Source: Clitoria ternatea
Taxonomy: Eukaryota > Streptophyta > Magnoliopsida > Fabales > Fabaceae
Reading direction: 5' to 3'
Assembly (NCBI GenBank): GCA_037962975.1
Contig: CM075675.1
Coordinates: 45,120,501-45,184,500 of the forward strand
Length of the DNA: 64,000 bases
The position numbers were made by a program, and so were the translations under genes. The notes beneath the pieces are model-generated. The model saw only the letters and a list, made by a program, of their open reading frames with translations. It made no database searches and was not told where the DNA came from. Positions 47,665 to 60,950 of this stretch are shown in pieces. The stretch's first letter is position 1; every line of letters begins with the position of its first letter.

Positions 47665-50600
47665 CCATCTTCAATGGTCAGGGATATCCATCCATGCTAC
47701 AAATTTAAACAAGGATACGTACTCGTTAATTTCTACACGCACAACGTTTCCTTCACTCTTTCTTTATTTTGGTATGGCTCTAAACCCATTCAGGAATAAT
47801 GAATTTCATTGGACATTGTTACTTTTTATTTGAAACCCGATTGTTATAATTGACTAAAATTTGACAGTATTTCACATTAGTCTTCAAGTACATACCTTGA
47901 TATACTAATCCAACAAGATTTTAGCTAAGACGTACCTAGAGACAAATACGAAATGAGCGAATTTATTAAAACCGTTAATCACGAGTTTCAAACAACATGG
48001 TAACAACAGTCTATTGAATGAAATTATCATTCCTAAACTGTTCAACATGGACAATTTAAGATTGAATAACAACATTATCGTGTTGTCATATTCAATCATG
48101 AACATGATATTCTAAGGTTTCACTCATGTTTAAATGCTAACCATTTCACCTTCATAACTTGAAAATCAAGTTTGAAAGCGAAAAAGTTAGATAACCCAAA
48201 ATTGCTATACTTTTTCAAAAGCTAATTAGTGAACCCTAAAGGTCCACCATATTTAATAAATTTTTAAAATTCAATATAGTTTACCCTAAAATATAGACAT
48301 TCCCAATTTTTCTAAACTCTGTAAAACAACCACAAAATTATTCTAATATAATGCATAAAGTATATTAACAAATATCTCAATGGATTGGTATAATTTTTCT
48401 ACCTCATGTACATTCCCACACTGATGATGCTTTTCTAAAACCAAACTTTGTTGTTCAGGATCTTGAACTAACCATCCTTTAGAAGGTATTATTAAAAGAT
48501 CATCAATTTGGCTAAGCACTTATTTGTTGAGGAGAAACTGGTCTAATTTGAAGTTGTTGATGTTTATATTGATCAATCATAAAATAAAAATTCTAATTTA
48601 GTCCAATTAAGCTTCCTTACTATGAATTCAAAAATTCTTCTTAGATACAAGAAAATGGTTCAGTTCCATAACCAAAGATCGTAATTCTCGAATGAGTACA
48701 CATGCAACATTAACATGTTACTAGAACACAACCAGTCCGTAATGAGCTTTGCTCTCTACTTACAAACACTAATACACGTGTATTCATAACTCATGAAATA
48801 TTATTATTTATTTAAACTTTAAAGATAATTTTGGTAGAGTTTCCCATATAAGTAGGGGAAAACAATTTTTTTAAATCCTTGTATAATTATCAAAAAAGTT
48901 TCTACTACAGTTCTCAATTGTAATTACATTCAGAAATTACCAAAGCATTCATCTAATACATTCAGTATCTCAGGCCAAAGACAAAGTGAAAAAAGTGACT
49001 GAGGTAGAGGGACTTACAACTATGACACAATAAAGCCAAAGTTTTGTCCAAAGAGAGAGAGGGAAATCCTAATTGCAAAATGAAAAAAAATCAAATAAGG
49101 GAGAAGGAACTAAGGTGAAAAAGGTAACAAAAATAAACAAGTTTCATTAAGAAATTAATGAGGATAGTGGACAAAAGTTTCTTGTTTCTTATGTACTTTT
49201 TATATTAGTCTCACACATTGCCTTATTGGTATTATCCTAGTCTGACATTATCTTATACTTATGTATGACTATTTCAAATAAACTATTATCATGGTAGTTT
49301 AATTAAGAAATGCTTTTATTAAGAAAAACATACCATTGATATTACTTCTAAAATCATCTTTATAATATAAAAGTAACTTAGATAATAAAATGGAATACTT
49401 AGAACTCATAGTGTGGTAATAGGTACACATTATGTTCCCAGTGAAAGAAATACAATTCAAGGTCTAGAATGGCCACCAATTAAAAGATTAAGTATAATTA
49501 TATTTAAGCCTAAAAGAGTACTTGAATTCTTTTTCAAAAAAAACCAAACAAATAAAAAAACTAAAGGTCTCATTTAATGCTAGTATCAAACAACATTAGT
49601 CTTAGTATCATAGGCCTAGTCTTAGTATCAAACAACAACAATATCAAACAATAATCATATAATTTACTTCAAGTTCTAGAATGAGTGCAGTACTTGAATT
49701 TTTATTTTTCATAAAAACCAAACAAATAAAAAAACCTAAGGTCTCATTTAGTGTTACCCTATATTGAATTAACATTTAGAAGGACCATTGATAATCCCAA
49801 AATTAAGGGACCATTTAAGTGGAGCCTTCAAAGGAACAACATTTTCTACATTAATTTGAATTCCAATATAGTGGGTAATTAACAACTTTAGAATTTAGAG
49901 ATTCTTGGTAACTTTTAGTTGGTAAACTATGAAAAGTTTTGATAGAAGTAGGACTTGCACCCTTCAATAATTAAAATAATATAAGTATAAAAAATATAAC
50001 GCAATCAATTTATGAAATTATTCTATAAATGCAAATTTATCTTTAACATGATTACCATTAATTATGAAATCTTGTTTGTCATAAGGACTCTGAAATGCGC
50101 TTGAATCTCATTTTGATTTTTAAATTTTGAAGTCTTCATTCTCTTTAGATCCCATAATTTGTTTGAACTTTCAAACTTTGTGAAAACCAATAGTCAAAGA
50201 GACTATAAGTTCCCAACTCTCCATCTTATATGAATGAGATTTAGTGTTGATTTATCTTGAAAATAATGGATGATTGGGTTTTTACCTTTCCACACACGAA
50301 TCCCTTGAGTAACAAGGTTGATAGAGCTATAGCTTGCTTCTTCATGTGACAGATAAATAGATAAAGTTATAGAGTTAACAATTAGGATTAAGTACTAACT
50401 ATATTTCTTCAACATGACAATTCATTTTATTAATTGCTAACAATAACATATATCAATCCCAAATAAGAAACATTTGGTACCAATTTTGGTTCAAAGCAAG
50501 AAGAATATAGCATGAGGCAAGTTATAGATTACTGATGCAATTGTACGTCTCTTGCGATGGCTTGATGTGAATATGGATTATGTAGAACAAGAATATTTTA

Positions 50601-50823
50601 CGTACAAGAATACAAGAAAATAACAAAAAGAACTATACCTTCTTACAAAAAAACAAATAAAACCATACTTAACACATGTAAACAATACCTTATATCTATG
50701 TGGAGGTAAAATGGAGGGAGCGACAGTCCCCTGTAACAGGGTCACTGAAACAAGGGAGAGAAGAGGAGAGAGAGGAGAGAGAAATATGTTAAAGGTTCCA
50801 TCCCAAAACCAATTGGTAATGGT
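47665..50823. other. AT-rich upstream part of the outer CACTA, no gene seen
   Basis: Intron- or untranslated-like DNA with no coding sequence. GTTGTAAGTCC on the minus strand near 49010-49020 could be a splice donor. A GAGAGGAGAGAG-rich patch (50745-50785) resembles the 5' untranslated region of the inner element. The words AAACCAAACAAATAAAAAAAC and AAGGTCTCATTTA occur twice (49543-49577 and 49717-49751). Confidence 0.4.
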
Positions 50824-52100
50824 CACTACTTAAAAAAACTCATGTTAGCTACTTTCCATTAGCGACCAACCAACCCCGTCGCTACTTAGCGACCGAAACA
50901 GGAAAAGGGACCTTGAAAGCAAATTAGTTACCAATTTAGCGACCAAGAAACACCTGTCGTTATTTTTTGCAAAAACCCATCGCTAACTCTGTCGCTATAT
51001 GCTGTTGTTGCTGAAATGGTCGCTAAGGTTTATCTCCTTCCATTTTTGTTTTCCCTCTAAGTCTTTTTTGTTGGCGTGCAATGTAGTGACAGTTGCATGA
51101 CATCACTATATTGCTACATCAGAAAAAGACCTGTCGCTGATCTGGTCGTTATACATCATTAAGAAAACCACTAACAGCTACTTAGCTTTAGCAGCCGCCT
51201 AATCTCGTCGCTACTACAAAACTGTCGTTGGTTCAGTCGCTACATTTTACGTCCCTACTTTTTTTGGTTTCCCTCCAAGGGTTTTTGTTGGCGCATAAAA
51301 GTAGCGACCGCCTTGTACCGTCGCTAACTGCAAAAAAAGATAACGACGGTCTCTACTTCCGTAGCTAGTTTTAGTTTCCTCATTTTTGAAACTTCCCTCC
51401 CAAATTCAAAGGTAGCGACGGTCTCTATTGTGGTCGCTAAATACAGAAAGGGTAACGACGGCGGGTTGCTCCGTAGCTACTTTCACCTCTTATTTTTGCC
51501 TTCCCTTCCTAATCCATTTTAAAACTTAGTGACAGCATATATCGGTCGGTAGGTAAAGATTTAGCAACCGGTGTTTAGCCGTTACTAGGTCATCCACGTG
51601 TTAAGTTTTTAAAGTAGCCATAGTCTTAGCGACAGTGTTTTGACGTCGCTAAATCTAATTACTAAGTCGACCTTCTTTCCCTCTCCACTAGTTATTCTAA
51701 CCCTAAGCCCTTTCTCATCTTCTCCTTTGCCTCTTCCTCCATTCCCCCCTTCTGACGACCTTCTCTTCGTCTCTATGTATGTGCGTTGACCTCCCTGCCT
51801 CGATGACCCCCTTTCTGGTCCACTCTCTCTACGACCTCCTCTCTCGTCCACTCTCACGTCTCCATAATTGAGCTCTTGTGTGTCGTCTGAGTAGGTCACG
51901 AATCCCCTCTCTCGTGGTTGGGCTCTCATCTCTGGTGACTCATAGGTAAGTCTTCCACTCATATTTTCGTGCTTTCCTCTGTGCTCCCCTCTAGGCTCTC
52001 CTGTGTGCTCTTCTCTGTCCATTATAGTGATTTACTATCATGTGCTCTGCTCTGTCCACTCACATTTTTGTGTTTCATCTAATAGAAATGTTACAAATAT
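50824..52100 (+). mobile_element. 5' end of a third CACTA element of the same family
   Basis: Starts CACTACTTAAAAAAACTC. It is followed to about 51660 by TAGCGACGG/GTCGCTA words and two GGGAAA...GGCG patches matching (inverted) the right end of the inner element. Then comes a pyrimidine-rich region (51660-52050; CCCTAAGCCC, TCTTCGTCTCT) matching the inner element's 5' untranslated region. No transposase or right end was found, so the copy is truncated or its rest is decayed. The minus-strand frame at 51609-52022 is antisense to this untranslated DNA. Confidence 0.65.
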
Positions 52101-53400
52101 GTTTGGGCCTTTATATGTTTAAAGCATGTACAAGTAGAAGTTTCTAAACAATAATTTTCTTGCCACAAATCATCTTTGGTGAATAAATTTGATAAGAGTC
52201 TATTTTAATTTTTTGTAAAGTTTTTCTTTTGAGTATTTACCGGGTTAGAAACCTATAGACTAATCCCTAATTTTAACAGTTGGGACACTAAACGATGGGA
52301 GACTGACTAAATTATTTGCTCCATTTAAATTAGTTAGTTAGGAATAAAATATCACCTTATGTCTATAATAACCTTCTAGAAGTAGTAGGGTTAATTTACT
52401 CACACTCATTCACCTAAATTCTAACTTTTATTGCTCTATACAAACTTTCCTTGATTTATTTAAAAACATAATGCAACCTTAGTGTAATTTCACAAGACTA
52501 TTAAACCAAACATCAACATTTGGTGTGTGAAGTTTACATGAGTAAGCATTAAAAATTGATAAACTTTACTAACACAAAAACTATTTCATAAGTTAAAAGT
52601 TGTCTCAAGCCTTACAAGGAGTATTCTAATCACACTCCTAATCAATGTGAGGCTTATCTTAACAATATTAAATGATGTTAATGTATCTTATCTTTTTAAT
52701 TTACCTGTTAGCAGGATTTTATGACTGAAGAGACAAATATAGTAATATAGTGTTTTAGGTTTTTTTAATCCAAGTAGGGTTCATGAATATTTTCTGGAAT
52801 GATTTCCAAACATGAAACTTTTAACAGAGGTGGAAGATGAAGACTACATACTTAAAATCTTTTCAATTACTATTGCAAGTGTACTTGAGTCTAGCTCATC
52901 CTTTGTTATAACAGTCACACCAGCTAAGTCTGCCATAAATGAGGCATTTCTGAACTGATTCCCCTTAGAAATTTGGTGATGGTATCTAGAAATATGAAAC
53001 TTGCTTGGTACTGAACCGGTTCCAATGTTGCCCTAGTGAAATCTTATTTTCAACCACATATTGTCATCTATATTACTAGTTACAGGCTTAAGAATATCCT
53101 ATATTAGTGACAAGTAGTTGAAAATTTGAAGAGGAACTGTTCTGACATGGGTATCTTAGATATGTATGTCATCTAGTGAATTTTTGAATACATGTTGCTT
53201 TATCATTTGAAGCAATTTTATGAAAGGCATGTGAGAGTATGTGTTAGTCCTCAAATTTACAATAAATCTTTTAATAAAAATTTCACAAAAATTATAAAAA
53301 TTAGTTTAATTTGTTAGAAAATTAGGCTTTGAATTCAATAAATGGATGTTGTTGGAAGTAATCTGCCCTTGATCAATTTTCCCTAGTTTTGTAGTGAAAA
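52101..53400. other. AT-rich DNA, no gene seen
   Basis: No coding sequence or repeat ends recognised. It may include intron-like DNA of the truncated CACTA element. Confidence 0.4.
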
Positions 53401-54780
53401 AGTTAAGAAATCAAGAGAAAATTACACGGGAGGATCTGACGCGTAGCCTCACCCCACGCATAGCATCAACAACTATTTTTGATGCTGACGCTATGCGTCA
53501 CAGCCACGCGTAGCGTCAGTGCTGCGTGGTCTCCACCTCCACTTTGGCCAACCACTCCACTTGGACCCAATAATGGGTACTCCACTCAACACCAAGGGCT
53601 ACCCCACTCAGCACAAATGGCCAAAACACAGTGGAGAAATGTCCATGTGGCCAAGCATGATTAAAATGGCCATTATTAAGTGTTTAATGGAGGCTGAGTC
53701 AGGGGTGTGACGCGTAGCCTTAGCACCCTTGCTCAGCCCTATAAATAGGGCCATCTAACACCATCCATCCCATCCCATCCCATTCTCATTCACTTCTCTT
53801 CTTTTCTCTCTTTGTGCTTGACTTTGAGTACTTCTTTTGTGAGTTGTAGTTCTAGAATAGTTTTCTAGATACTTGAGTGTGTTTTGGTGTATTGTGATCG
53901 TTGTATCGTGAAGTTCCCATCGTCTTCGTAATGTCAAACTCTGTAAGTGTTGTTTTTACTTTCACCATGTGTAACTAATTTGTTTATGTTGGAATTGGTG
54001 AACTAACCTATTGAGTATAATGTTGTGAATTCGACCTCTGCATGTTTATGATTCAAGTCCATGTTAGTATTTTAACCTTTTATTAATATGAACGTCAAAC
54101 GGGAGAATGATTTTCATGTGTATTGAAACTTGTTTTATTAGTATGAATGTTAAACGGGAGAATGATTATTCATGCCGTATTGAAACTTGTTTTGACGAAA
54201 GTAAAAGCTGGAATACCCTTGGTATCTCAATTCTATAGGGGTCGTTAACCATTGTTGCCATAAGGCCAGGTCTTAATGCAAGTTTTTACTGAGAAAGCTC
54301 ACGAGGGATCGGACTTTACGGTGAATTCTTAGAATTTATATCATGAGGGATCGGTTATAATGATTTTAAGCTGCAATGACATGAAACTTGATGATTAAAT
54401 ATGTATGTCTTGAGTTCCTCATTGTTATTCTAGATTAGGGATCCAATTTCCAACATAATTTGTTTATCTGTGTTTATCTCAAGTATCTTACTTATTCTAG
54501 ATTGCAACTCAACTTTTTAGATAGATTTTTATTTTCTTTTTAGCTCATGAACTACTCAATCATGCTATCCTGTGAATATTGTATAAATTGTATATAAATC
54601 ATTCTTTTGTCTATAACTTTCTTCACATTTACCATAGTAAATAGAAAATTACTGTTGTTATTGGACTTTCAATCCCAGTGGAACGATATCTAAATTTTGA
54701 AAACTACAAACGATTGGTGCGCTTGCCAATTAACAACCCGGTGGTGGAAACGAACGGTTGAGACGCTATCGCCAGGTTAA
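53400..54780 (+). mobile_element. LTR-like relic (Ty3 Athila-like?)
   Basis: A TATA box (TATAAATA at 53740 in CCCTATAAATAGGGCC) follows a stretch with GACGCGTAGCGTC-type words. It is followed by a CCATCCCATCCC run and a long leader. Near its end it reads GATTGGTGCGCTTGCCAATT, a phrase typical of the 3' end of Athila-type LTRs. No gag-pol follows. The borders are approximate. Confidence 0.45.
53740..53747 (+). promoter_or_regulatory. TATA box of the Athila-like LTR
   Basis: TATAAATA in a GC-flanked context (GCCCTATAAATAGGGCC, itself an inverted repeat), downstream of the GACGC-type words. Confidence 0.45.
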
Positions 54781-56267
54781 CAGTATGGTAGTAGTCTTTC
54801 ATTTTGAATACAGAATCTCTAGTCTGCTAACCTGAATCCAATGTGTGGCCTATTTATACTTATAAACTTATGTTCTTTTTATTAAAGTATGCATACTCCT
54901 ATCATTTTCTAGGGCTTAAACTCCTTTTATTATCAAACTGTGTTTTCACTAATTTATATTATGCTTATTAAATCCATTTAGTATACTATATGCCCATTTT
55001 ATTTGGTGGACATAATAGGAAAGGGTTATGAAAAACAAATAGGATAAGATAAGATAAAGCAAGATAAGTTCTTATCCTATGAAGTGTTTAGTACACCAAG
55101 ATAGATGATAAAGATGATGACGACGATGAGGATAACACCAACAACAATAATAATAATATAGAGATAGACTTTTTATTGTATCTTATTCATTCTAAGGATG
55201 GAAGTTGAAAAAAAAACACAAAAATAAAACTATTTTTGCTGTTGATTAATTAAGTGCATCAACCTTGAGAGAGAAGCCAATTTCTCCTTCAAGTCATCAC
55301 AAATAATTTGAAGACAGTTTTAAGAGGCTTTTGACCTCCTTTGGAAAGTTTTAAGTCTCACTACTAATACCTTTGATCTCACCACTCATTTTTTTGGAAC
55401 ATAAAACATTTACTCTAGCATTATTTTTCAACCGACATCTTCTCAAACACAACATGAGACTTATTTTTATATAATCTAGTCATTGTTGGTGTTCATGATC
55501 CTCAAACACATATGTTAAGGGTTAAGGATTTCAATATTTAGAAACAACCTTAAATGTTATGGATTTCAACAATTTGCCAATACTTCTTGTAAGAGACGTA
55601 TTATAAAAAACATTTATGTATCTTCACCTACGGTCGGTTCATGACATTGTACCAAAGCTAATCTCAATCTCTTAATATTGAGCCACTAACAAATTTTTAG
55701 TCTTGCAAAATCCATGCTCTATGTCCCTAACATGAGAGGGTGAATCAAGATCTCACATTGGCAAGACATATGGCATTAAGTGCTCCATTTAATGACTTGG
55801 GCAATCCTTCCCCTTAATCTATGTTTCAGGTTGTGCTCCACTCCTCGCAATTCTAATAGAAACAGTAAAAGTAAACAACTGTACTTAAAGATCTGAATTT
55901 TCTTCATTTGTTGGATGAGGACAAAGTATGTGAAACACTAAAACTTTAAGAATTTGTCCTTACATTCATGTTTAACTATGCAAGTAGTAAGTAGTTAGTT
56001 AGGAAGCTTATTATGCAAGTTGTTAGTTTGTTAGGAGCTGACTCAGTATTCTTTTAGACTGGCTAGCAATCCAATATAAGCTCCATGTATCTCATTCTCT
56101 CATTAATTCAATACAATTCATACATTTCAATTCCTAAAATGCTCTTAACTATTAACTCAATACAATTCATACATTTCTGACTCAACCCGTAAAACATTAT
56201 CATTGATATGTTTATTAAAAATTTTAACCTTGTGCGTTGAATTAAAAGTATAGTAATTTTCATCATG
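54781..56267. other. Intergenic DNA left of the copia element, no gene seen
   Basis: AT-rich with a GATGATGA/AATAATAAT patch (55105-55160). No coding sequence recognised. Confidence 0.45.
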
Positions 56268-56272
56268 CATTT
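56268..56272. other. Target-site duplication CATTT, left copy
   Basis: CATTT directly before the 5' LTR; the same five bases follow the 3' LTR at 61401-61405. Confidence 0.85.
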
Positions 56273-56720
56273 TGTTGTTGTGGGAAGTCCCACATGGAAA
56301 AAATATAAAGGGAGGGGGTTCCTTCCTAGCTTATATAAGGAAACCCTCCTTTAGTTTTAAATCATCCCAATAAGAGCCTAATTAATTATAAGGGCTTTTG
56401 TGTATTCTTTCTCTCCCTTTTATAATATTTCTAGAGTGAAATATTAATTGAGTGGTGTCCGAGGACGTAGGCAAAATTAGCCGAACCTCGTTAAATTCTG
56501 GTGTTCTTTATTGGTTATTTAATAGCTTTATTTTTAGTAGCTGTTGTGAGTTATTGTGTTATTAATTGCATAGAAAATTCTATCTAAGGAGATTGGGTAT
56601 TAAGTGAGACCGTTTGTGACCCCTCCAGTCTTTCCTGGGAATTAGTAAGTGCAATTTTTAGTACAATTATTTACGCACTACAATTGGAGATGGGTGGAAT
56701 ATTATTTCAGTTCCACAATA
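56273..56720 (+). repeat. 5' LTR of copia element
   Basis: Begins TGTTGTTGTGGGAAG and ends TTCCACAATA, with the terminal CA changed to TA. A TATA-like CTTATATAAGG lies at about 56330. Confidence 0.92.
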
Positions 56721-56722
56721 AT

Positions 56723-56734
56723 TGGTATCAGAGC
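56723..56734 (+). other. Primer-binding site (initiator Met-tRNA type)
   Basis: TGGTATCAGAGC, two bases inside the 5' LTR; the standard copia primer site in plants. Confidence 0.9.
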
Positions 56735-56846
56735 CAATTGGTTTCGAAGTATGCTCTGTGATTGCAGTATAGACTGATCTGTCACATCAAAAAAGATTCC
56801 ATTAGGCTCCAGGCATTTCGCATATTGATAGCTATTAATTACCAAA

Positions 56847-59800
56847 ATGAGTGAGCGAAATAAAACTAATGGAGAGGGATCATCCACATCAAAAGTAGAG
56901 TCTTCCTCATATATCTTGACGAGAGTAGGGAACACAAAATTGTCTGTTGAAATTTTTGACGGTACTGGCCATTTTGGCATGTGGCAATGTGAGGTGTTGG
57001 ATGCCCTTTTTCAACAAGGGCTAGATATTTCTATTGAAGAGAAGAAACCAGAAGAAGTTGATGAGAAAGAATGGAAGACGGCCAATCGATTAGCATGTGG
57101 TACTATCCGGTCGTGCCTTTCAAGAGAGCAAAAGTATGCGTTTTTCAAGGAGACTTCTGCAAATAAATTATGGAAGGAACTGGAGGAGAAATTCTTGAAG
57201 AAAAGCAGTCAGAATAAGCTGTATATGAAGAAAAAAATTATTCCGATTCACATATACTACTGGTACCACTTTAAATGATCATATCACCTGTTTTAATCAG
57301 CTTGTGTCTGATTTGGTGAATATGGATGAGACATTCAAAGATGAAGATTTGGCCCTGATGCTATTGGGATCTCTTCCTGAGGAGTTTGAGTTTCTTGAAA
57401 CTACTCTACTCCATGGGAAATTTGTTGTCTCCCTAAGTAAAGTTTGTGCTGCTTTATATAGTTATGAACTAAGAAGGAAGGACAGGAGAAACAGTATACA
57501 TGAAACAATAGAAGCTCTGGTTGTTAGGGGAAGAACATAATCCCAAACCAGAGGGAAGAAGGGGAGATCTAAGTCACGGTCCAAGATAGCAAAAGATGAA
57601 TGTGTATTTTGCCGAGAGAAGGGACATTGGAAGAAAGATTGCCCGAAGTTAAAAAACAAAAGTAAGTCAGAAAAGGGGAAAGCTATCTCTAATTCAAATG
57701 TTACAGATGTGATGAAGATTCAGACTTCTCACTAGTTATTGCGCCGTCTGATAATCCTACTAGTGCATGGCTATTAGATTCTGCTTGTAGCCATCATATG
57801 TGTCCCAATCAGGATTAGTTTGTTGATTTTAAAGAACTAGAAGGTGAAGATGTTTATACGGAAAATAATGAACCATGTGCCACCACTGGATTGGTTCAAC
57901 ACGCTTGAAGAACCATGATGGATCAGTGAAAACTTTAACTAATGTTCGTTATGTACCGATCTTGACAAAAAAATCTTGTTTCTTTGGGAACTCTTGAATC
58001 AAAAGGTTTCATAGCTATTGCAAGAGAAGGAGTAATGAAGGTCATCTCTGGTGCATTGGTGGTGATGAAAGGAATTTGAAAGAACAATAATTTGTATTAC
58101 TATCATGGTAGTACAATTACTGGGATTGCTGCAACAGCTTCTAGTGAGGACAGTGAGATGGAGGCTACCAGATTATGGCATAGAAGTTTGGGACATGATG
58201 GAGAAAAATCCTTGAGCTTACTTGCAAAGCAAGGATTGTTGAAAGGAGTACGTGTTTGCAAATTAGACTTTTGTGAGCACTGTGTCAAGGGGAAGCAGAC
58301 AAGAGTGAAATTTGGGACTGCAATCCATAATACACAAGGGATTTTGGATTATGTTCACTCTGATGTATGGGGACCTTCCAAAACGGCTTCTTTGGGAGGA
58401 AAACATTACTTTTTTACTTTTGTAGATGATTTCTCTTAAAAGGTGTGGGTGTATACTATGAAGACTAAAGATGAAGTGTTGAAAATTTTCCTTGCTTGAA
58501 AAAAGATGATTGAAACTCAAACAGGCAGGAAGATCAAACGACTTCGCACAGATAATGGTGGAGAATACAAGAATGATCATTTCCAGAAGGTCTGTGATGA
58601 TGAAGGTATTGTTCGACACTTCATAGTCAAAGAAATACCGCAGCAGAATGGAGTGGCAGAACGCATGAATCAGACACTGTTGGAGAAAGTTTGATGCATG
58701 TTGTCCAATGCTGGTTTGGGCAGACAATTTTCGGCTGAAGCTTTGACATATGCACGTCATTTGGTGAATTATTTGCCATCAACTAGAATTAATGGCCTGA
58801 CGCTATTTGAAAAATGGTGTGAGAAACCTGCTACAGACTACGATTCCTTGCATGTGTTTGGATCCATTATTTTCTACCATGTTAAGGAATCCAAGCAAGA
58901 CCCAAGAGCTAAAAAGGCTTTATTTATGGGGATCACATCTGGAGTGAAAGGATACCGTCTCTAGTGCTTGGAAACAAAAAAGATAATTCATAGCAGAGAT
59001 GTTACTTTTGATGAGTCTACCATGTTGAAGAATGTGAAGCCGGTAGAGGAAACTCCAAAGCAGGTGGAGTTTGATAGAAGAATTGTTATTCTAGCTATAA
59101 ATACAGAGACAGATGAAAATACTCCTATGGTAGTAGAGGAGTCTAGTGAAGAAGAGGTTACAACTCAAGAACCTCCCCAACAACTCTTATCATCAACAGA
59201 GCCAATTACGAAACATAAAGAAAAAGGAGTAGTAAAGTTCCTCTGTGTTATACAAATACAGTGGCTTATGCATCTCCAATTGCAATTGAAGATATTCCTG
59301 CCACTTATCATGAAGCAGTCCAAAGTTCAGAAGAAGATAAGTGGAGAATTGCAATGAATGATGAAATGCAATCCCTTCATAAGAATCAAACATGGAGACT
59401 AGTCAATCTTCTGAAGGGAAAGAAGGCATTTGGATGTAAATGGGTGTATGCAAAGAAAGATGGATTTCCTGGGCAAAGTGATGTTCGCTACAAAGCAAGA
59501 TTGGTGGCTAAAGGCTATGCTCAAACAGAGGGAGTTGATTATAATGAAGTATTTTCCCCAGTTGTAAAACACTCATCTGTCCAAATATTGCTTGCTATGG
59601 TAGCACAAATGGATTTGGAACTTGCTCAAATGGATGTAAAAACTGCATTTTTACATGGAGACTTGGAGGAGGAAATCTATATGACCCAACCTGAAGGGTT
59701 TAAAGTTGTTGGAAAAGAGAAAATAGTTTGTAGACTTAAAAAATCATTGTACGGTTTGAAGCAATCTCCAAGGCTATGGTACAGACGATTTGACAAGTTT

Positions 59801-60868
59801 ATGATGGAGCAGAAATACACACGAAGTCAGTATGATCAATGTGTATATTTGCGCAAGCTACAAGATGGATCCTATATTTATCTCCTTCTGTATGTTGATG
59901 ATATGTTCATAGCATCCAAAAGTCATAAGGAGATTGAGCACTTAAAAGCTCAAATGAAGAAAGAATTTGAAATAAAGGATCTGGGAGAAGCTAAGAAGAT
60001 TCTTGGCATGGAGATAAGCAGAGATAGGAAATTGGGGAGGCTTTGTTTGACACAAAAAGAATATCTGAAAAAGGTATTGAAGCGTTTTGGGGTTAATGAG
60101 AAATCAAAACCAGTTAGTACCCCACTTGCTCCTTATTTCAAGCTCAGTTTATCATTGTCTCCGAAGACTGATGCAGAATGGGAATACATGGAAAAAGTAC
60201 CGTATGCTAATGTTGTGGGCAGTTTAATGTATGCTATGGTGTGCACAAGACCAGACATTTCACAAGCAGTTGGAGTTGTCAGCAGATATATGCATGATCC
60301 TGGCAAGGAGCATTGGCAAGCTGTGAAATGGATTCTGTGGTATATTCTGAACACTATAGACATTGGATTAGTGTTTGAGAAGACCCAACAAGATGGCAAA
60401 TGTGTAGTTGGATACTGTGATTCTGATTATGCAAGTGATTTGGATAAACGTCGATCAACTACTGGTTATGTCTTTACTCTGGCTAAAGCACCAGTAAGTT
60501 AGAAGTCTACCTTACAGCCAACAGTGGCTTTGTCTACCACAGAGGCAGAGTATATGGTAGTTACAGAGGCTGTTGAGGAAGCAATTTGGCTTCAAGGTCT
60601 ACTTGATGAACTTGGAATTGGGCAAAAGCAGATGAAGATACATTGTGATAGTCAGAGTGCCATTCATTTAGCAAAGAACCAAGTTTATCATGCAAGGACG
60701 AAGCACATTGATGTTTGTCATCACTTTGTACGGGAGATTCTAGAAGAAGGTGGAGTACTACTTCAGAAGATTCCAACAGCAGAGAATCCTGTAGATATGT
60801 TAACAAAGGTGGTGACAGCGGTCAAGTTCCAACACTGCTTGGACTTGATCAATATTGTTAGAAGTTGA
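56847..60868 (+). pseudogene. Copia gag-pol polyprotein gene, several stops and frameshifts
   Basis: Pieces in order: Gag (56847-57278, FDGTGHFGMWQCEVLDALFQ) with a frameshift near 57240, then Gag C-terminus (57304-57540). After a TAA comes a zinc knuckle CVFCREKGHWKKDC (57601-57642) and a protease-like LLDSACSHHM (about 57770). Then the integrase zinc region (58092-58439, LWHRSLGH...CEHCVKGK), integrase core (58506-58964, LRTDNGGEYK), reverse transcriptase (59261-60502, LLLYVDDMF) and RNase H (60524-60868, ALSTTEAEYM). Stops interrupt at 57538, 58437, 58497, 58692, 58962 and 60500, and a further frameshift lies near 59240-59270. Several stops fit single transitions (TGG to TGA or TAG, CGA to TGA). 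An intact copy would make proteins for reverse transcription and integration; this one cannot. Confidence 0.93.
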
Positions 60869-60938
60869 AGATCAACAAATAAAGACACCATTATTATTTG
60901 AGAAAAGATCTTGAAGATGCAAAATGTGGAAACTTCCT

Positions 60939-60950
60939 AAGGTGGAGATT
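60939..60950 (+). other. Polypurine tract
   Basis: AAGGTGGAGATT directly before the 3' LTR; the usual position for plus-strand priming, and the same form as in many copia elements. Confidence 0.75.

Larger units (their letters stand above)
39300..50823 (-). mobile_element. Outer CACTA element (interrupted, decayed)
   Basis: Minus-strand order: tnpD start (47664-47040), tnpA-like exons (about 46760-45225), the tnpA C-terminus (39551-39450), with a complete second CACTA element (39552-45221) inserted between the last two. A 5' untranslated-type purine-rich region with a splice donor seems to lie at about 50690-50800. The central and C-terminal parts of tnpD are absent and several stops are present. 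Neither terminal repeat is recognised, so the borders are approximate. Confidence 0.6.

Noticed and set aside
51609..52022. 137-residue charged minus-strand frame
   Set aside because: It is antisense to the pyrimidine-rich 5' untranslated-type region of a CACTA element, with biased composition and no domain.
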